A DNA stretch of 64,000 nt from DATMGU01 sp035555315 (GTDB lineage: Bacteria; Pseudomonadota; Alphaproteobacteria; ATCC43930; CGMCC-115725), in assembly GCA_035555315.1 (NCBI GenBank), contig DATMGU010000044.1, positions 1-64,000 of the forward strand, in the 5' to 3' direction. How positions within the stretch are numbered: position 1 is the stretch's first letter; the number at the start of each line of letters is the position of its first letter. The notes under the pieces are model-generated. The model did no database searches. It was not told the DNA's origin and was given only the letters and a program-made list of their open reading frames with translations. The translations under genes were made by a program, and so were the position numbers. Positions 53,075-61,982 of the stretch are shown one piece after another.

Positions 53075-53986
53075 TCAATTCAGGAGTTCGTCGACCACCG
53101 TCGCCGTGCTGGTCGACCGGTATAGCGAATAGGTGAAGCCGCCGCCGAAAGACAGGTTCACGTCGCGCTTCAACAAGGGGCTGGAATCGTTCGCGGCGCC
53201 GGAGAAAAAATCGCTGCGCACGGCACCGAAGACGGCGATGCGATCGGTCAGGGGGAGGGTCAGCGAGGTCTGCAGGCGCGAGCCCAGATAACCGGCCTTC
53301 GCGCCGTATTGTGGCCGACCCGGCTGCGCGTATTGCGGCTTCACCTCGTAGTAATAATTCATCAGCCGGGTCGAGGCGAAGACCGGGCCGGCGCTGACCC
53401 GCAGTTTCGTGCCGGTCTCGAACAGGTCGTTCTTGGCGTAGGCGATATCGGGTGCGACATCGTAGCCGCGATAGTCGATGCGCGAGAAATCCGTCGAGAA
53501 CACGGCGCGCAGCGGCAGGTCGACATCGATCCGGCTGGTCGGGTCCGGACGGGTCAGGTTGATTTTGAGGCCCGGACCGATCTCCCCCAGATAATCGATC
53601 TTGGGCATCCCGGCGCGTGCCTTGTCGTCATTCGACGACGAGCCAAGCGCGCCGTCCATGCTGAGATCGAAGGTAATCCGGTTCGATTGATAGAGCCGGC
53701 CATGGATGCCGTTCTGGCTGGTCTGCAGAAAATCGCCGCGATAGATCACATAGGGCACCGCGAGACCACGGATATGGCTTTGTCCCGCTCCCGGATAATC
53801 CGGCACATAGCCGGCCCCGGCGCCGAGGCCGATCTCGAACAACGGCTTGTCGGTGGTCTGCTGGGGCGCCTCGGCGGGCTGCATCGGCGTGTCGGTGGCT
53901 TGTGCCAAGGCCGGCGCCGTGTGGAGAATGCCGCCGGCCAAGCCGCAGCCGGCGATGATGCGAAGGTACATATTCCTGAGGCGCAA
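53075..53986 (-). CDS. MipA/OmpV-family outer-membrane protein
   Basis: This 303-residue protein begins with a signal peptide (RIIAGCGLAGGILHTAPALA). The mature part has GLGAGAGYVPDYPGAGQSHI, typical of the MipA/OmpV family, alternating beta strands and a closing FGGGFTYSLYRS. It would sit in the outer membrane as a small barrel or scaffold. The start may be TTG 53986 or ATG 53971. It is convergent with the LivK-like gene. Confidence 0.9.
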   Translation of the reverse strand: MRLRNMYLRIIAGCGLAGGILHTAPALAQATDTPMQPAEAPQQTTDKPLFEIGLGAGAGYVPDYPGAGQSHIRGLAVPYVIYRGDFLQTSQNGIHGRLYQSNRITFDLSMDGALGSSSNDDKARAGMPKIDYLGEIGPGLKINLTRPDPTSRIDVDLPLRAVFSTDFSRIDYRGYDVAPDIAYAKNDLFETGTKLRVSAGPVFASTRLMNYYYEVKPQYAQPGRPQYGAKAGYLGSRLQTSLTLPLTDRIAVFGAVRSDFFSGAANDSSPLLKRDVNLSFGGGFTYSLYRSTSTATVVDELLN

Positions 53987-54161
53987 TCCCTATCTCCCGA
54001 CGCGGTTCCGACGCGTAGCCCCTGCATAGCATCCCAAGGCACCGAGGTTAGCCGGTTTTCGGCAGCCAGTTTTCGGGCTGGTCGCCTGGGTGACAAATTT
54101 GCTAGTAAACTAAACGCCCTAAAAATAAACGCCCTATCGGTTCGTGCGCGGAGGAGGCGAG

Positions 54162-55502
54162 ATGCCTGACATGACCGCCCGTTATCCCGAAAAGCTGGAT
54201 CATCCCGAGATGCGGTGCGACGTGCTCGTCGCCGGCGGCGGCCCGGCCGGTTCGACGATCGCCGCCTTGCTGGCGGAGCGCGGATATCATGTCGTGCTGC
54301 TGGAAAAGGCCCGGCATCCGCGCTTCCATATCGGCGAATCGCTGCTGCCGCTCAACCTGCCGCTGCTCGACCGGCTCGGGGTGGCCGACGAGGTCGCGCG
54401 CATCGGCATGCTGAAATACGGCGCCGAATTCATCTCGCCCTATCACAACAAGGCGGTGACCTTCCAATTCGGCGATGCCTGGGACAAGGCGTACCCCTAT
54501 GCCTACCAGGTGCGGCGGTCGGAGTTCGACCATATCCTGTTGAAAAACGCCGCGGCCAAGGGCGCCACGGTGATCGAAGGCAGCAAGGTCCGGGATATCG
54601 AGTTCCTGGCCGATGGCGGCTCGATCGCCGAAGCCGAGGACGAGGCGGGGGAACGGCGCAGCTGGCACGCCAAATTCTTCGTCGACGCGACCGGTCGCGA
54701 CACGCTGCTGGCCAGCCGGTTCGGCACCAAGCGCCGCAATCCAAAGCACGCCAGCGCCGCGGTATACGGCCATTTCACCGGTGCCGAACGGCAGACGGGC
54801 AAGGACGAGGGCAACATCTCGATCTTCTGGTTCGACCATGGCTGGATCTGGTACATCCCGCTGGCGGACGGCACCACCAGCGTCGGCGCGGTGTGCTGGC
54901 CGCATTACCTGAAGTCGCGCAAGACCGACATGACGACATTTTTCCGGGAGACCATCGCCCAGGCCCCGGCCTTGGCCGAGCGGCTGAAACATGCCGAGTT
55001 GCAGGGGTCGGCCATCGGCACGGGAAATTATTCCTATCGCGCGGACCGCATGGCGGGCGCCGGCTATCTCATGCTGGGCGATGCCTTCGCGTTCATCGAT
55101 CCGGTGTTCTCGACCGGCGTCTACCTCGCCATGAACAGCGCCTTCGTGGGGGCCGATGTGATCGAGACCTGCCTGCGCGATCCGGCCAAGGCGGCTCAGG
55201 CGCTGCGGGGGTTCGACGCCCGCATCCGGGGCGGGCTGAAGACGTTTTCCTGGTACATCTACCGGCTGACCACGCCGGTGCTGCGCAACCTCATCATGGA
55301 TCCGAGCAATGTTTTCCGCGTCGAGGAAGCGCTGCTGTCGCTGCTGGCGGGCGATGTCTTCCGGCCTTCGCCGATCTTCGCCCGTCTGGTGATCTTCAAG
55401 CTGATCTATTACTCGAAGACCGTGAGGTCGTGGCGCGAAAGCTTCGCGGCATGGCGCCGCCGGCGGGACAATATCCGCGTGATCGAGGGCGAGGCACCCT
55501 GA
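54162..55502 (+). CDS. FAD-dependent halogenase/geranylgeranyl-reductase-like oxidoreductase
   Basis: The product has 446 residues. CDVLVAGGGPAGSTIAALLA is the FAD-binding motif near residue 19. ARHPRFHIGESLLPLNLPLL and GDAFAFIDPVFSTGVYLAMN are shared by flavin-dependent halogenase-like and GGR-type oxidoreductases. The WxWxIP halogenase motif appears as GWIWYIPL, but the catalytic lysine of tryptophan halogenases is not evident. ATG 54162 follows GGAGGAGG. It leads a three-gene set with an acyltransferase and a GT2 enzyme, a mix seen in pigment or lipid pathways such as aryl polyenes. Confidence 0.85.
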   Translation: MPDMTARYPEKLDHPEMRCDVLVAGGGPAGSTIAALLAERGYHVVLLEKARHPRFHIGESLLPLNLPLLDRLGVADEVARIGMLKYGAEFISPYHNKAVTFQFGDAWDKAYPYAYQVRRSEFDHILLKNAAAKGATVIEGSKVRDIEFLADGGSIAEAEDEAGERRSWHAKFFVDATGRDTLLASRFGTKRRNPKHASAAVYGHFTGAERQTGKDEGNISIFWFDHGWIWYIPLADGTTSVGAVCWPHYLKSRKTDMTTFFRETIAQAPALAERLKHAELQGSAIGTGNYSYRADRMAGAGYLMLGDAFAFIDPVFSTGVYLAMNSAFVGADVIETCLRDPAKAAQALRGFDARIRGGLKTFSWYIYRLTTPVLRNLIMDPSNVFRVEEALLSLLAGDVFRPSPIFARLVIFKLIYYSKTVRSWRESFAAWRRRRDNIRVIEGEAP

Positions 55503-55515
55503 CCATCGTGCCGAC

Positions 55516-56358
55516 ATGCTGAAGACACTCCGCCTTACCGCCGCGGCACCGACTGCCGTGGTGCCGCCGACCGGCATCGCCCCGCGCAAACGGCTCTGGC
55601 GCCGTGCCTACGAATATGTCGCCTTCTACGGTCTGCTGGCGTCGTTCGGGATTCTCTGCCTGCTGTGGAGCGTGCCGGCGGCGCTGTGCTATCCGGTGCT
55701 GCCGCGCCGGATCGGCGCGCGGATCGGCCAATTCGCCATCATGACCGGGTTCCGCTGGTTCATCGGCATGATGAAGCTGAGCGGCATCATCAAATGCGAT
55801 CTCTCGGCACTCGACGCGCTGCGGGCCGACGGGGCGCTGGTGATCTGTCCGAACCACCGCTCGCTGCTCGACGCGGTGCTGGTGATCTCCCGGCTGCCGC
55901 GCGTGGTGTGCATCACCAAGCCCAGCATCTGGGACAATCTGTTTCTCGGCGGCGGCGCCCGCATGGCGGGCTATATCCGCAACGACGCGCCGATCAAGCT
56001 GATCAGGTCGGCCGGCCAGGCGGTGAGCATCGGCCAGCAATTGCTGATTTTCCCCGAAGGCACCCGGACGATCGCGCCGCCGATCAACCGGTTCAAGGGC
56101 GGTTTCGCGCTGATCGCCAAGGCGGCCGGCGCGCCGGTGCAGACGGTGTTCCTGGAAAGCAATACGCCGTTCCTGCGCAAGGGCTGGCCGGTCTATAAGA
56201 AACCGGAGTTTCCCTTGGTCTATCGGGCCAGGCTCGGCCGCCGATTCCACGCGGTCGCGGAGGTGCAGGGTTTCGTCGCCGAACTCGAAACATATTTCCG
56301 GACCGAGCTTGGAACGGAATTGGGGCCGGAGGAGCCGCCACGGCCTTCGGCACCATGA
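55516..56358 (+). CDS. 1-acylglycerol-3-phosphate acyltransferase-family protein (PlsC-like)
   Basis: In this 280-residue protein a hydrophobic anchor (YVAFYGLLASFGILCLLWSV) comes before the acyltransferase motifs NHRSLLDAVL (NHx4D, near residue 113) and FPEGTRTIAP (near 178). Such enzymes esterify acyl chains onto lipids or related alcohols at the inner membrane. It starts 14 bases after the FAD enzyme. Confidence 0.92.
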   Translation: MLKTLRLTAAAPTAVVPPTGIAPRKRLWRRAYEYVAFYGLLASFGILCLLWSVPAALCYPVLPRRIGARIGQFAIMTGFRWFIGMMKLSGIIKCDLSALDALRADGALVICPNHRSLLDAVLVISRLPRVVCITKPSIWDNLFLGGGARMAGYIRNDAPIKLIRSAGQAVSIGQQLLIFPEGTRTIAPPINRFKGGFALIAKAAGAPVQTVFLESNTPFLRKGWPVYKKPEFPLVYRARLGRRFHAVAEVQGFVAELETYFRTELGTELGPEEPPRPSAP

Positions 56359-56368
56359 GGACCAGTTT

Positions 56369-57148
56369 ATGAGTATCGGCCCCGTAAGCCCCGGCGACGG
56401 CACGCATCTGGTCCTGATCCCCAGCTACAATACCGGTGCCAAGCTGTTCCAGACGGTCAGCGAGGCGCGGCGCCGCTGGACCCCCGTCTGGGTCGTGGTG
56501 GATGGCAGCACCGACGGTTCGGATGCGGCGCTGTCGCGGCTGGCGGCGACCGATTCCGGTCTGCGCGTGTTGCGGCTGGCGCAAAACCGGGGCAAGGGGG
56601 CGGCCGTGCTGCACGGGCTGCGCGAGGCCGAGGCGCAGGGCTTCACCCATGCCCTCACCATGGACGCCGATGGCCAGCACCCGGCGGAGCGGATCGCCGA
56701 TTTCATGGCGGCGTCGCAGGCCGATCCGGCGGCCCTCATCCTGGGCGTGCCGGTGTTCGACGCCTCCGCCCCTCGGCTGCGCGTCGGCGGTCGAAAGATC
56801 TCCAACTGGTGGGCCAATCTCGAAACCCTATGGCTCGGGATCGGCGATTCCCTGTTCGGCTTCCGGGTCTATCCGATCGGCCCGCTCAAATCGATCATGG
56901 AGAGAAACCTCTGGATGCGGCGGTTCGATTTCGATCCGGAAGCCGCCGTGCGGCTGTGCTGGCGCGGCCTCAAGCCGATCAACCTGCCGGCGCGGGTGAG
57001 CTATTTCAGCCGCGCGGAAGGCGGGGTGTCGCATTTCAACTATCTGCGCGACAACGCCCTGCTGACCTGGATGCATACCAGGCTGGTGTTCGGGTTGCTG
57101 TGGCGGTTGCCGTTGCTGGTGTGGCGGCGGGTTGGTGGGCCAAATTAA
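56369..57148 (+). CDS. Family 2 glycosyltransferase
   Basis: The 259-residue GT-A enzyme opens HLVLIPSYNTGAKLFQTVSE, with WVVVDGSTDGSDAALSRLAA for nucleotide binding and ALTMDADGQHPAERI carrying the DxD metal motif. The end has hydrophobic text (ALLTWMHTRLVFGLLWRLPL) suited to membrane association. ATG 56369 follows a short gap after PlsC. It resembles dolichyl-phosphate-mannose-synthase-like transferases. A hairpin terminator follows at 57171. Confidence 0.92.
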   Translation: MSIGPVSPGDGTHLVLIPSYNTGAKLFQTVSEARRRWTPVWVVVDGSTDGSDAALSRLAATDSGLRVLRLAQNRGKGAAVLHGLREAEAQGFTHALTMDADGQHPAERIADFMAASQADPAALILGVPVFDASAPRLRVGGRKISNWWANLETLWLGIGDSLFGFRVYPIGPLKSIMERNLWMRRFDFDPEAAVRLCWRGLKPINLPARVSYFSRAEGGVSHFNYLRDNALLTWMHTRLVFGLLWRLPLLVWRRVGGPN

Positions 57149-57163
57149 CGGGTGGGGATCATT

Positions 57164-57260
57164 AAATGAAAGTGGGGGCCGTAGCCCCCACTTCAATTTG
57201 GTGCAATCAAGTTGCTTGTTAACAGCCAGACCGCGATTTCTGAACATCATAGAAATGCGA
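57164..57260 (-). ncRNA. tracrRNA of the type II-C CRISPR system (predicted)
   Basis: On the minus strand GTTCAGAAATCGCGGTC (57229-57245) is identical for 17 bases to the CRISPR repeat as written on the plus strand, so its RNA is complementary to a crRNA read from the minus strand. The similarity continues with mismatches (TGGCTGTTAAC against CAGCTGCAAC) down to 57218, giving a bulged duplex. Downstream come a small GCAA/TTGC hairpin and the strong terminator stem at 57171-57192 followed by TTTCATTT. A TATGAT box just before the anti-repeat and TTGACA at about 57270-57275 are promoter candidates, though their spacing is poor. The exact ends are estimates. Confidence 0.85.
57171..57192. terminator. 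Bidirectional hairpin terminator shared by the GT2 gene and tracrRNA
   Basis: AGTGGGGGC and GCCCCCACT form a perfect 9-bp stem with a four-base loop. T-rich tracts flank it on both strands (TTCAATTT on plus, TTTCATTT on minus). It therefore can end the three-gene set upstream and the tracrRNA transcript coming from the other side. Confidence 0.8.
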
Positions 57261-57453
57261 CGAAATTCTGTTCTTGTCAATGTCGCGACTTAAGTCAAAC
57301 CGCTCGGTGCCGGAGGCGTGCGAAACGACGGCCCGACTGCGACATACGATCGTCGTACTCTACTAAGGGTGCGTATCGATTCGTCGGGCGATCAACTTTT
57401 AGTTTATAGATGCCTGCGTGATGAACGTCTCACGCGCCCGAAGGGGAATTGGC

Positions 57454-60400
57454 ATGGCGACACGTCTCGGTCTCGATATCGGCACGAACAGCATCGGTTG
57501 GTGCCTTTATGACGGCGACAGCATCCGAGACATCGGCGTGCGGATCTTTTCCGATGGGCGCGACCCCAAAACGGGCGCTTCGCTGGCGGGGGACCGTCGC
57601 AACGCGCGCGCAGCGCGGCGGCGAAGAGATCGCTATCTCAGGCGGCGTTCAGCCTTGTTGGACGCGTTGATCGAATCCGGCTTGATGCCAAGCGGCACCA
57701 AGGAGGCGAAAGCGATGGCGGAGCGTGATCCCTATGAGCTGCGCGCCGGGGCGCTGGATCGTGCGCTGACGCCCTATGAATTGGGCCGCGCCTTGTTTCA
57801 CCTCAATCAGCGGCGCGGCTTCAAGTCCAACCGCAAAGCTGAGCGCAAAGCGGTGGATGACAAGGAGGGCGGGAAGATCGCGGACGGTGCAAAGGCGTTG
57901 GATGCCGCGATGGAAGCCGCCGATGCCAGGACTTACGGTGAATTCCTGCATGGTCGCGCGGCGAAGCGTGTGCGGATGCGGGTCGAGGGGGATGGCTACG
58001 ATTTCTATCCGGAACGCCGCCATCTGGAGCGCGAATTCGATATGATCTGGGCGGCGCAGGCGGTCCACCATCCGCTGCTGCTGACCGACGCGGTACGCGA
58101 CCGGCTGCGCCGGATCGTCTTTTTCCAACGCAAGCTGAAGGATCCGGAGATTGGCGGCTGCACCTTCTTCAATGCAGAGCCGCGCCTGCCCAAGGCGCAT
58201 CCGTTGTTTCAGGAACTGCGCCTGTATCAGGAGGTCAATCATCTGGCGATCACTAGGGCGGGTGCGTCATCCCGCCCGCTGAGGCTGGATGAACGGGACA
58301 AGATCATCCTGAAGCTGAAATCCGTGAAAACTGCAAGCTTCTCCTCGTTGGCCACGTTGCTGAAACTTGCCGATGGCGAGAGCTTCAACAAAGCGAGCGA
58401 GAATCGCACGGCGCTGATCGGCGACGAGATCTTCGCCGCGTTCAGTCACAAGAAATGTTTCGGTCCGCGTTGGGCGCATTTCGATACCGGCACGCAATGG
58501 TCCGTCGTCGAGCAAGTGGCCGAGGAAGAAGATCCGGTTCGACTGCATGAGTGGCTGACGACCACCCATGGCGTCGGCCCGGGACAGGCCGAGGCCATCG
58601 GCCGGGTGCGGTTGCCCGATGGGCATGGCCGCCTTGGCGAGACGGCCAGTCGTTTGATCCTCGTTGAGCTCAAGAAGGATGTTATCACTTATGACAAGGC
58701 CGTCGAACGGGCGATTGACCGGTCGCATAGCGACTTTCGGACCGGCGAGATTCTGGACCGGCTACCTTACTATGGCGAAATTCTCTCCCGAGAGATTCCG
58801 CCGGGATCGCTCGATCCGGATGATGACGAAGAGAGGCGCTGGGGCAAGATCACCAATCCCACTGTCCATATCGGCCTGAATCAGCTGCGTAAACTGCTGA
58901 ACGCGATCATCGAGGTGCACGGCCGTCCGGATGAGATGGTCGTGGAATTGGCTCGCGACCTGAAGCTGAACGAGAAGGAAAAGGCCAAGCGGAATAGGGA
59001 AATCGGCGAGAATACCAGGGCAGCGCAGGCGCGATCCCGCCTGTTGGCTGGGCATGGGCAGCCGGATACCGGCGCTAACAGGATGATGGTGCGGCTATGG
59101 GAAGAAGCGAATCCGGGCAACCCGCTCGACCGACGCTGCCCCTATTGCGGCAGGATGATCGGCCCCACGATGCTATTCAACGGCGATTGCGACGTCGATC
59201 ACATCATCCCCTACTCGGTTTCCTTTGACGACGGCGCGGGCAACAAGGTCATCGCCTGCCGAGCCTGCAACCGCGAGAAGGGCAACAAGACGCCTTGGGA
59301 GCGATGGGGGCAGACGCCGAAATGGCCGCTCATCGCTGATCAGGCGTCCAGGCTGCACAAATCGAAGCAATGGCGCTTTGCGCCAGATGCCTTGGAACGG
59401 TTCGAGCGCGATGATGGCTTTATCGCCCGGCAATTGACGGATACGCAGTATCTGTCCCGCATGGCCCGTACTTATCTGTCGAGCCTGTATCCCGAAGGCG
59501 CGGGAGTCTACGTCATCCCCGGCCGCATGACCGCGATGCTACGGCGGCTATGGGGGCTGGACGAGTTGTTGCCCGATCATAACTACGTCGACAATCCGCA
59601 TAGCAACGCGCCCAAGAACCGGCTGGATCACCGCCATCACACCATCGACGCGGCGGTGGTCGGGGTGACCGGTCGGCGCTTGCTGCAGCAGATTTCCAGG
59701 GCGGCGGCGCGGGCGGAAGATCAGAATCTAGACAAGCTGTTCGTCGATTTGCCGACGCCCTGGGGCGGCTTTCGCGATGAACTGCGCGCGTCCCTCGATC
59801 GCGTCGTCGTCAGCCACAAAGCCGATCATGGCCGCAAGGGTGTGCCGGCAAAGGGAAGGGATGTCACCGCCGCTCGGCTGCACAACGACACGGCCTATGG
59901 CTTCACGGGTGAGAAAAGCGACAGCGGCTTGCCGATCGTCGTCCATCGCGTGCCGCTGCTGAGCCTCAAGCCCGCCGACATCGCCGATCCGATGCGGCTT
60001 CCTGACGCGGCGTTGCGGGAGGCGCTGCGGCGCGCGACGGAAGGCTTGTCCGGCAAGGATTTCGAGCGGGCGCTGCTGACGCTCTCCAAAATGGACGAGG
60101 TATTCAGGGGCATAAGGCGGGTCCGGGTCAGGGAAGGGCTGAATGTCATTCCCGTCCGCGACGCCGAGGGCCGGCCCTATAAGGGGTATAAGGGCGATGC
60201 CAATGCCCGCTTCGACGTATGGCGGATGCCGGATGGCAAATGGGTATCGGGTGTCGTTTCGATGTTCGACGCGCATCGCAGGGATTATCGGCCGGAGCGC
60301 CCGCATCCGGCCGCGAAGAAGATCCTGAGCTTGCGCCAGAACGACTTGATCGCGATCGAACGGGAGGGCGGGGAGCGGGAAATCATGCGTATCGTCAAGT

Positions 60401-60591
60401 TTGGCGTGCATGGCCAAATTACCATTGCCGCTCACCAGGAGGCCGGGCCGCTCAAAGACCGGGACGCGAAACCCAACGACCTAGACCCGTTCAAATATTC
60501 CTCGCCCACCGCCGGCGGATTGAAAAAACTGAAGGCCCGCCAAATTCGCATCGATGAACTCGGCCGCATTTTCGATCCAGGGCCGCGTTAA
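57454..60591 (+). CDS. cas9: Cas9 endonuclease, compact type II-C
   Basis: The product has 1,045 residues from ATG 57454, which has AGGGGA upstream; a GTG 36 bases earlier has none. Domain marks in order: RuvC-I LGLDIGTNSIGWCLYD with D8; the arginine-rich bridge helix NARAARRRRDRYLRRR near 48-63; a short alpha-helical recognition lobe; RuvC-II MVVELARDL with E498; the HNH domain between zinc-type CPYCG and CRACN knuckles, with DVDHIIP giving H583; RuvC-III LDHRHHTIDAAVVG with H728 and D732; and a C-terminal PAM-interacting part. It cleaves DNA guided by crRNA and tracrRNA. All nuclease residues are present, so it should be active. No csn2 or cas4 follows, which defines II-C. Confidence 0.97.
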   Translation: MATRLGLDIGTNSIGWCLYDGDSIRDIGVRIFSDGRDPKTGASLAGDRRNARAARRRRDRYLRRRSALLDALIESGLMPSGTKEAKAMAERDPYELRAGALDRALTPYELGRALFHLNQRRGFKSNRKAERKAVDDKEGGKIADGAKALDAAMEAADARTYGEFLHGRAAKRVRMRVEGDGYDFYPERRHLEREFDMIWAAQAVHHPLLLTDAVRDRLRRIVFFQRKLKDPEIGGCTFFNAEPRLPKAHPLFQELRLYQEVNHLAITRAGASSRPLRLDERDKIILKLKSVKTASFSSLATLLKLADGESFNKASENRTALIGDEIFAAFSHKKCFGPRWAHFDTGTQWSVVEQVAEEEDPVRLHEWLTTTHGVGPGQAEAIGRVRLPDGHGRLGETASRLILVELKKDVITYDKAVERAIDRSHSDFRTGEILDRLPYYGEILSREIPPGSLDPDDDEERRWGKITNPTVHIGLNQLRKLLNAIIEVHGRPDEMVVELARDLKLNEKEKAKRNREIGENTRAAQARSRLLAGHGQPDTGANRMMVRLWEEANPGNPLDRRCPYCGRMIGPTMLFNGDCDVDHIIPYSVSFDDGAGNKVIACRACNREKGNKTPWERWGQTPKWPLIADQASRLHKSKQWRFAPDALERFERDDGFIARQLTDTQYLSRMARTYLSSLYPEGAGVYVIPGRMTAMLRRLWGLDELLPDHNYVDNPHSNAPKNRLDHRHHTIDAAVVGVTGRRLLQQISRAAARAEDQNLDKLFVDLPTPWGGFRDELRASLDRVVVSHKADHGRKGVPAKGRDVTAARLHNDTAYGFTGEKSDSGLPIVVHRVPLLSLKPADIADPMRLPDAALREALRRATEGLSGKDFERALLTLSKMDEVFRGIRRVRVREGLNVIPVRDAEGRPYKGYKGDANARFDVWRMPDGKWVSGVVSMFDAHRRDYRPERPHPAAKKILSLRQNDLIAIEREGGEREIMRIVKFGVHGQITIAAHQEAGPLKDRDAKPNDLDPFKYSSPTAGGLKKLKARQIRIDELGRIFDPGPR

Positions 60592-60639
60592 CCGGACATT
60601 AGCTCCATTCGGCCAGCCTTCGAGGTAGAAAGGCTGGCC

Positions 60640-61566
60640 ATGGACCGCATCGTCGATATCGCCACGGATGGTTTGCATCTGTCCGCTTACCGCGGATTCA
60701 TGGTCGTAGCGCTTGATCGCCAGGAACAGGGGCGCATCGCGCTCGACGATGTTCATGCCGTCATCGTCCATGCGCATGGCGTGACCTGGACTACCAGCCT
60801 CGTGGTTGCTTTGGCGGAACGCGGCGCGATCATGGTGCTATGCGCCGCCAATCACGCCCCTGTGGCGCTCCTCGCCCCCATCGACGGCCATCATGCTCAG
60901 GCGGCGAAGATGCGGGCCCAATGGGAGACGCCGCGTCCTTTGTTCAAGCAGCTTTGGCGGCAGATCGTGGCCGCCAAGATCGTGATGCAAGGGGCTTTGC
61001 TGACCGCCCGAGGCCGGTCGGAAGGGAGCGCCTTGGCTATGATGGCGAAGCGCGTTCGTTCCGGCGACCCGGATAATATGGAGGCACAGGCGGCGCGGCG
61101 GTATTGGCCGGCGCTGATGGGTGCCGATTTCCGCCGGGACCAGAATGGCCAAGGCGCCAATGCCCTGCTGAACTATGGCTATACGGTCATGCGGTCGAGC
61201 ATCGCCCGCGCGATACTCGGCGCGGGCCTGCACCCGACGATAGGACTCCATCATCACAATCGGTTGAACAGCTTTGCCTTGGCGGATGATCTGGTCGAGC
61301 CGTTCCGCCCGCTGGTGGACGGCCTCGTCGAGCGGATGATCGGGGAAGGCATCGACGCTGTTACGCCGGATGTGAAACGGCGCCTTGCCGGTCTTATCGG
61401 TCATGACGTGCGTTTGGCTGGAGCGATCTCCCCCGTTTCGATCGCCGGTCAACGGCTCGCTCTGTCGCTCGCCCGCAGTTTCGAGGAGCGTAAGCCCTCA
61501 TTGGCCCTGTTCGATGTACCTGATGCGCTGGAATGGGCAGCGCTGGGTCAGGCGTCGGCGGATTGA
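60640..61566 (+). CDS. cas1: Cas1 integrase, type II
   Basis: In this 308-residue protein the catalytic triad can be placed at E148 (NMEAQAARRYWPALMG), the histidines of IGLHHHNRLNSFAL (204-206) and D216/D217 of ADDLVEPFRP. The N-terminal beta domain has VTWTTSLVVALAERGAIMVL. With Cas2 it inserts new spacers at the leader end of the array. It follows cas9 by 48 bases in one operon. Confidence 0.97.
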   Translation: MDRIVDIATDGLHLSAYRGFMVVALDRQEQGRIALDDVHAVIVHAHGVTWTTSLVVALAERGAIMVLCAANHAPVALLAPIDGHHAQAAKMRAQWETPRPLFKQLWRQIVAAKIVMQGALLTARGRSEGSALAMMAKRVRSGDPDNMEAQAARRYWPALMGADFRRDQNGQGANALLNYGYTVMRSSIARAILGAGLHPTIGLHHHNRLNSFALADDLVEPFRPLVDGLVERMIGEGIDAVTPDVKRRLAGLIGHDVRLAGAISPVSIAGQRLALSLARSFEERKPSLALFDVPDALEWAALGQASAD

Positions 61567-61581
61567 ACCCCGGCTCGAACC

Positions 61582-61911
61582 ATGATCTTGAGTGGATACC
61601 GCCTGATGTGGATATTCGTCATGTTCGACTTGCCGGTGGATACCAAGCAGCACGCCCGCGACGCCGCGAAATTCCGCGAATTTCTGTTGGACGAAGGCTT
61701 CGAAATGAGCCAGTTCTCGATCTACGCGCGATTTTGCAACGGCAAGGAACAGGTCGAGACATATCTGCGCCGCATCGAATCCAACCTGCCGGAGCGCGGC
61801 GACATCCACGTCCTGACGTTTACCGACAAGCAGTATGAAAATATCGTCCGATTTTCAAGCCAGCGCCGTCAAAGGCAACGAAAAAACCCGGATCAACTGG
61901 TCATGTTTTAG
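61582..61911 (+). CDS. cas2: Cas2, type II
   Basis: This 109-residue ferredoxin-fold protein has IFVMFDLPVDTKQHARDAAK with the conserved D16 and SQFSIYARFCNGKEQVETYL. GDIHVLTFTDKQYENIVRF is the late strand. It is the structural partner of Cas1 in spacer capture. It lies 15 bases after cas1 and 71 bases before the first repeat. Confidence 0.97.
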   Translation: MILSGYRLMWIFVMFDLPVDTKQHARDAAKFREFLLDEGFEMSQFSIYARFCNGKEQVETYLRRIESNLPERGDIHVLTFTDKQYENIVRFSSQRRQRQRKNPDQLVMF

Positions 61912-61982
61912 CCGCAGGATGGATATTTGCGATGCTCGATCCGCACTTTACCATTTTTTATCAAATGGTTAGGTGCGGACCC
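61912..61982. promoter_or_regulatory. CRISPR leader with internal inverted repeat
   Basis: This AT-richer 71-nt stretch between cas2 and the first repeat is in the position where new spacers are inserted. It contains nested inverted repeats: CCGCAC (61941-61946) with GTGCGG (61973-61978) and ACCATTT (61950-61956) with AAATGGT (61963-61969). Together they would make a long hairpin, a possible integration signal or an end point for transcripts coming out of the array on the minus strand. Confidence 0.6.

Noticed and set aside
57262..57453. A second anti-repeat or plus-strand tracrRNA between the tracrRNA and cas9
   Set aside because: I compared this gap with the repeat in both orientations and saw no further match longer than a few bases.
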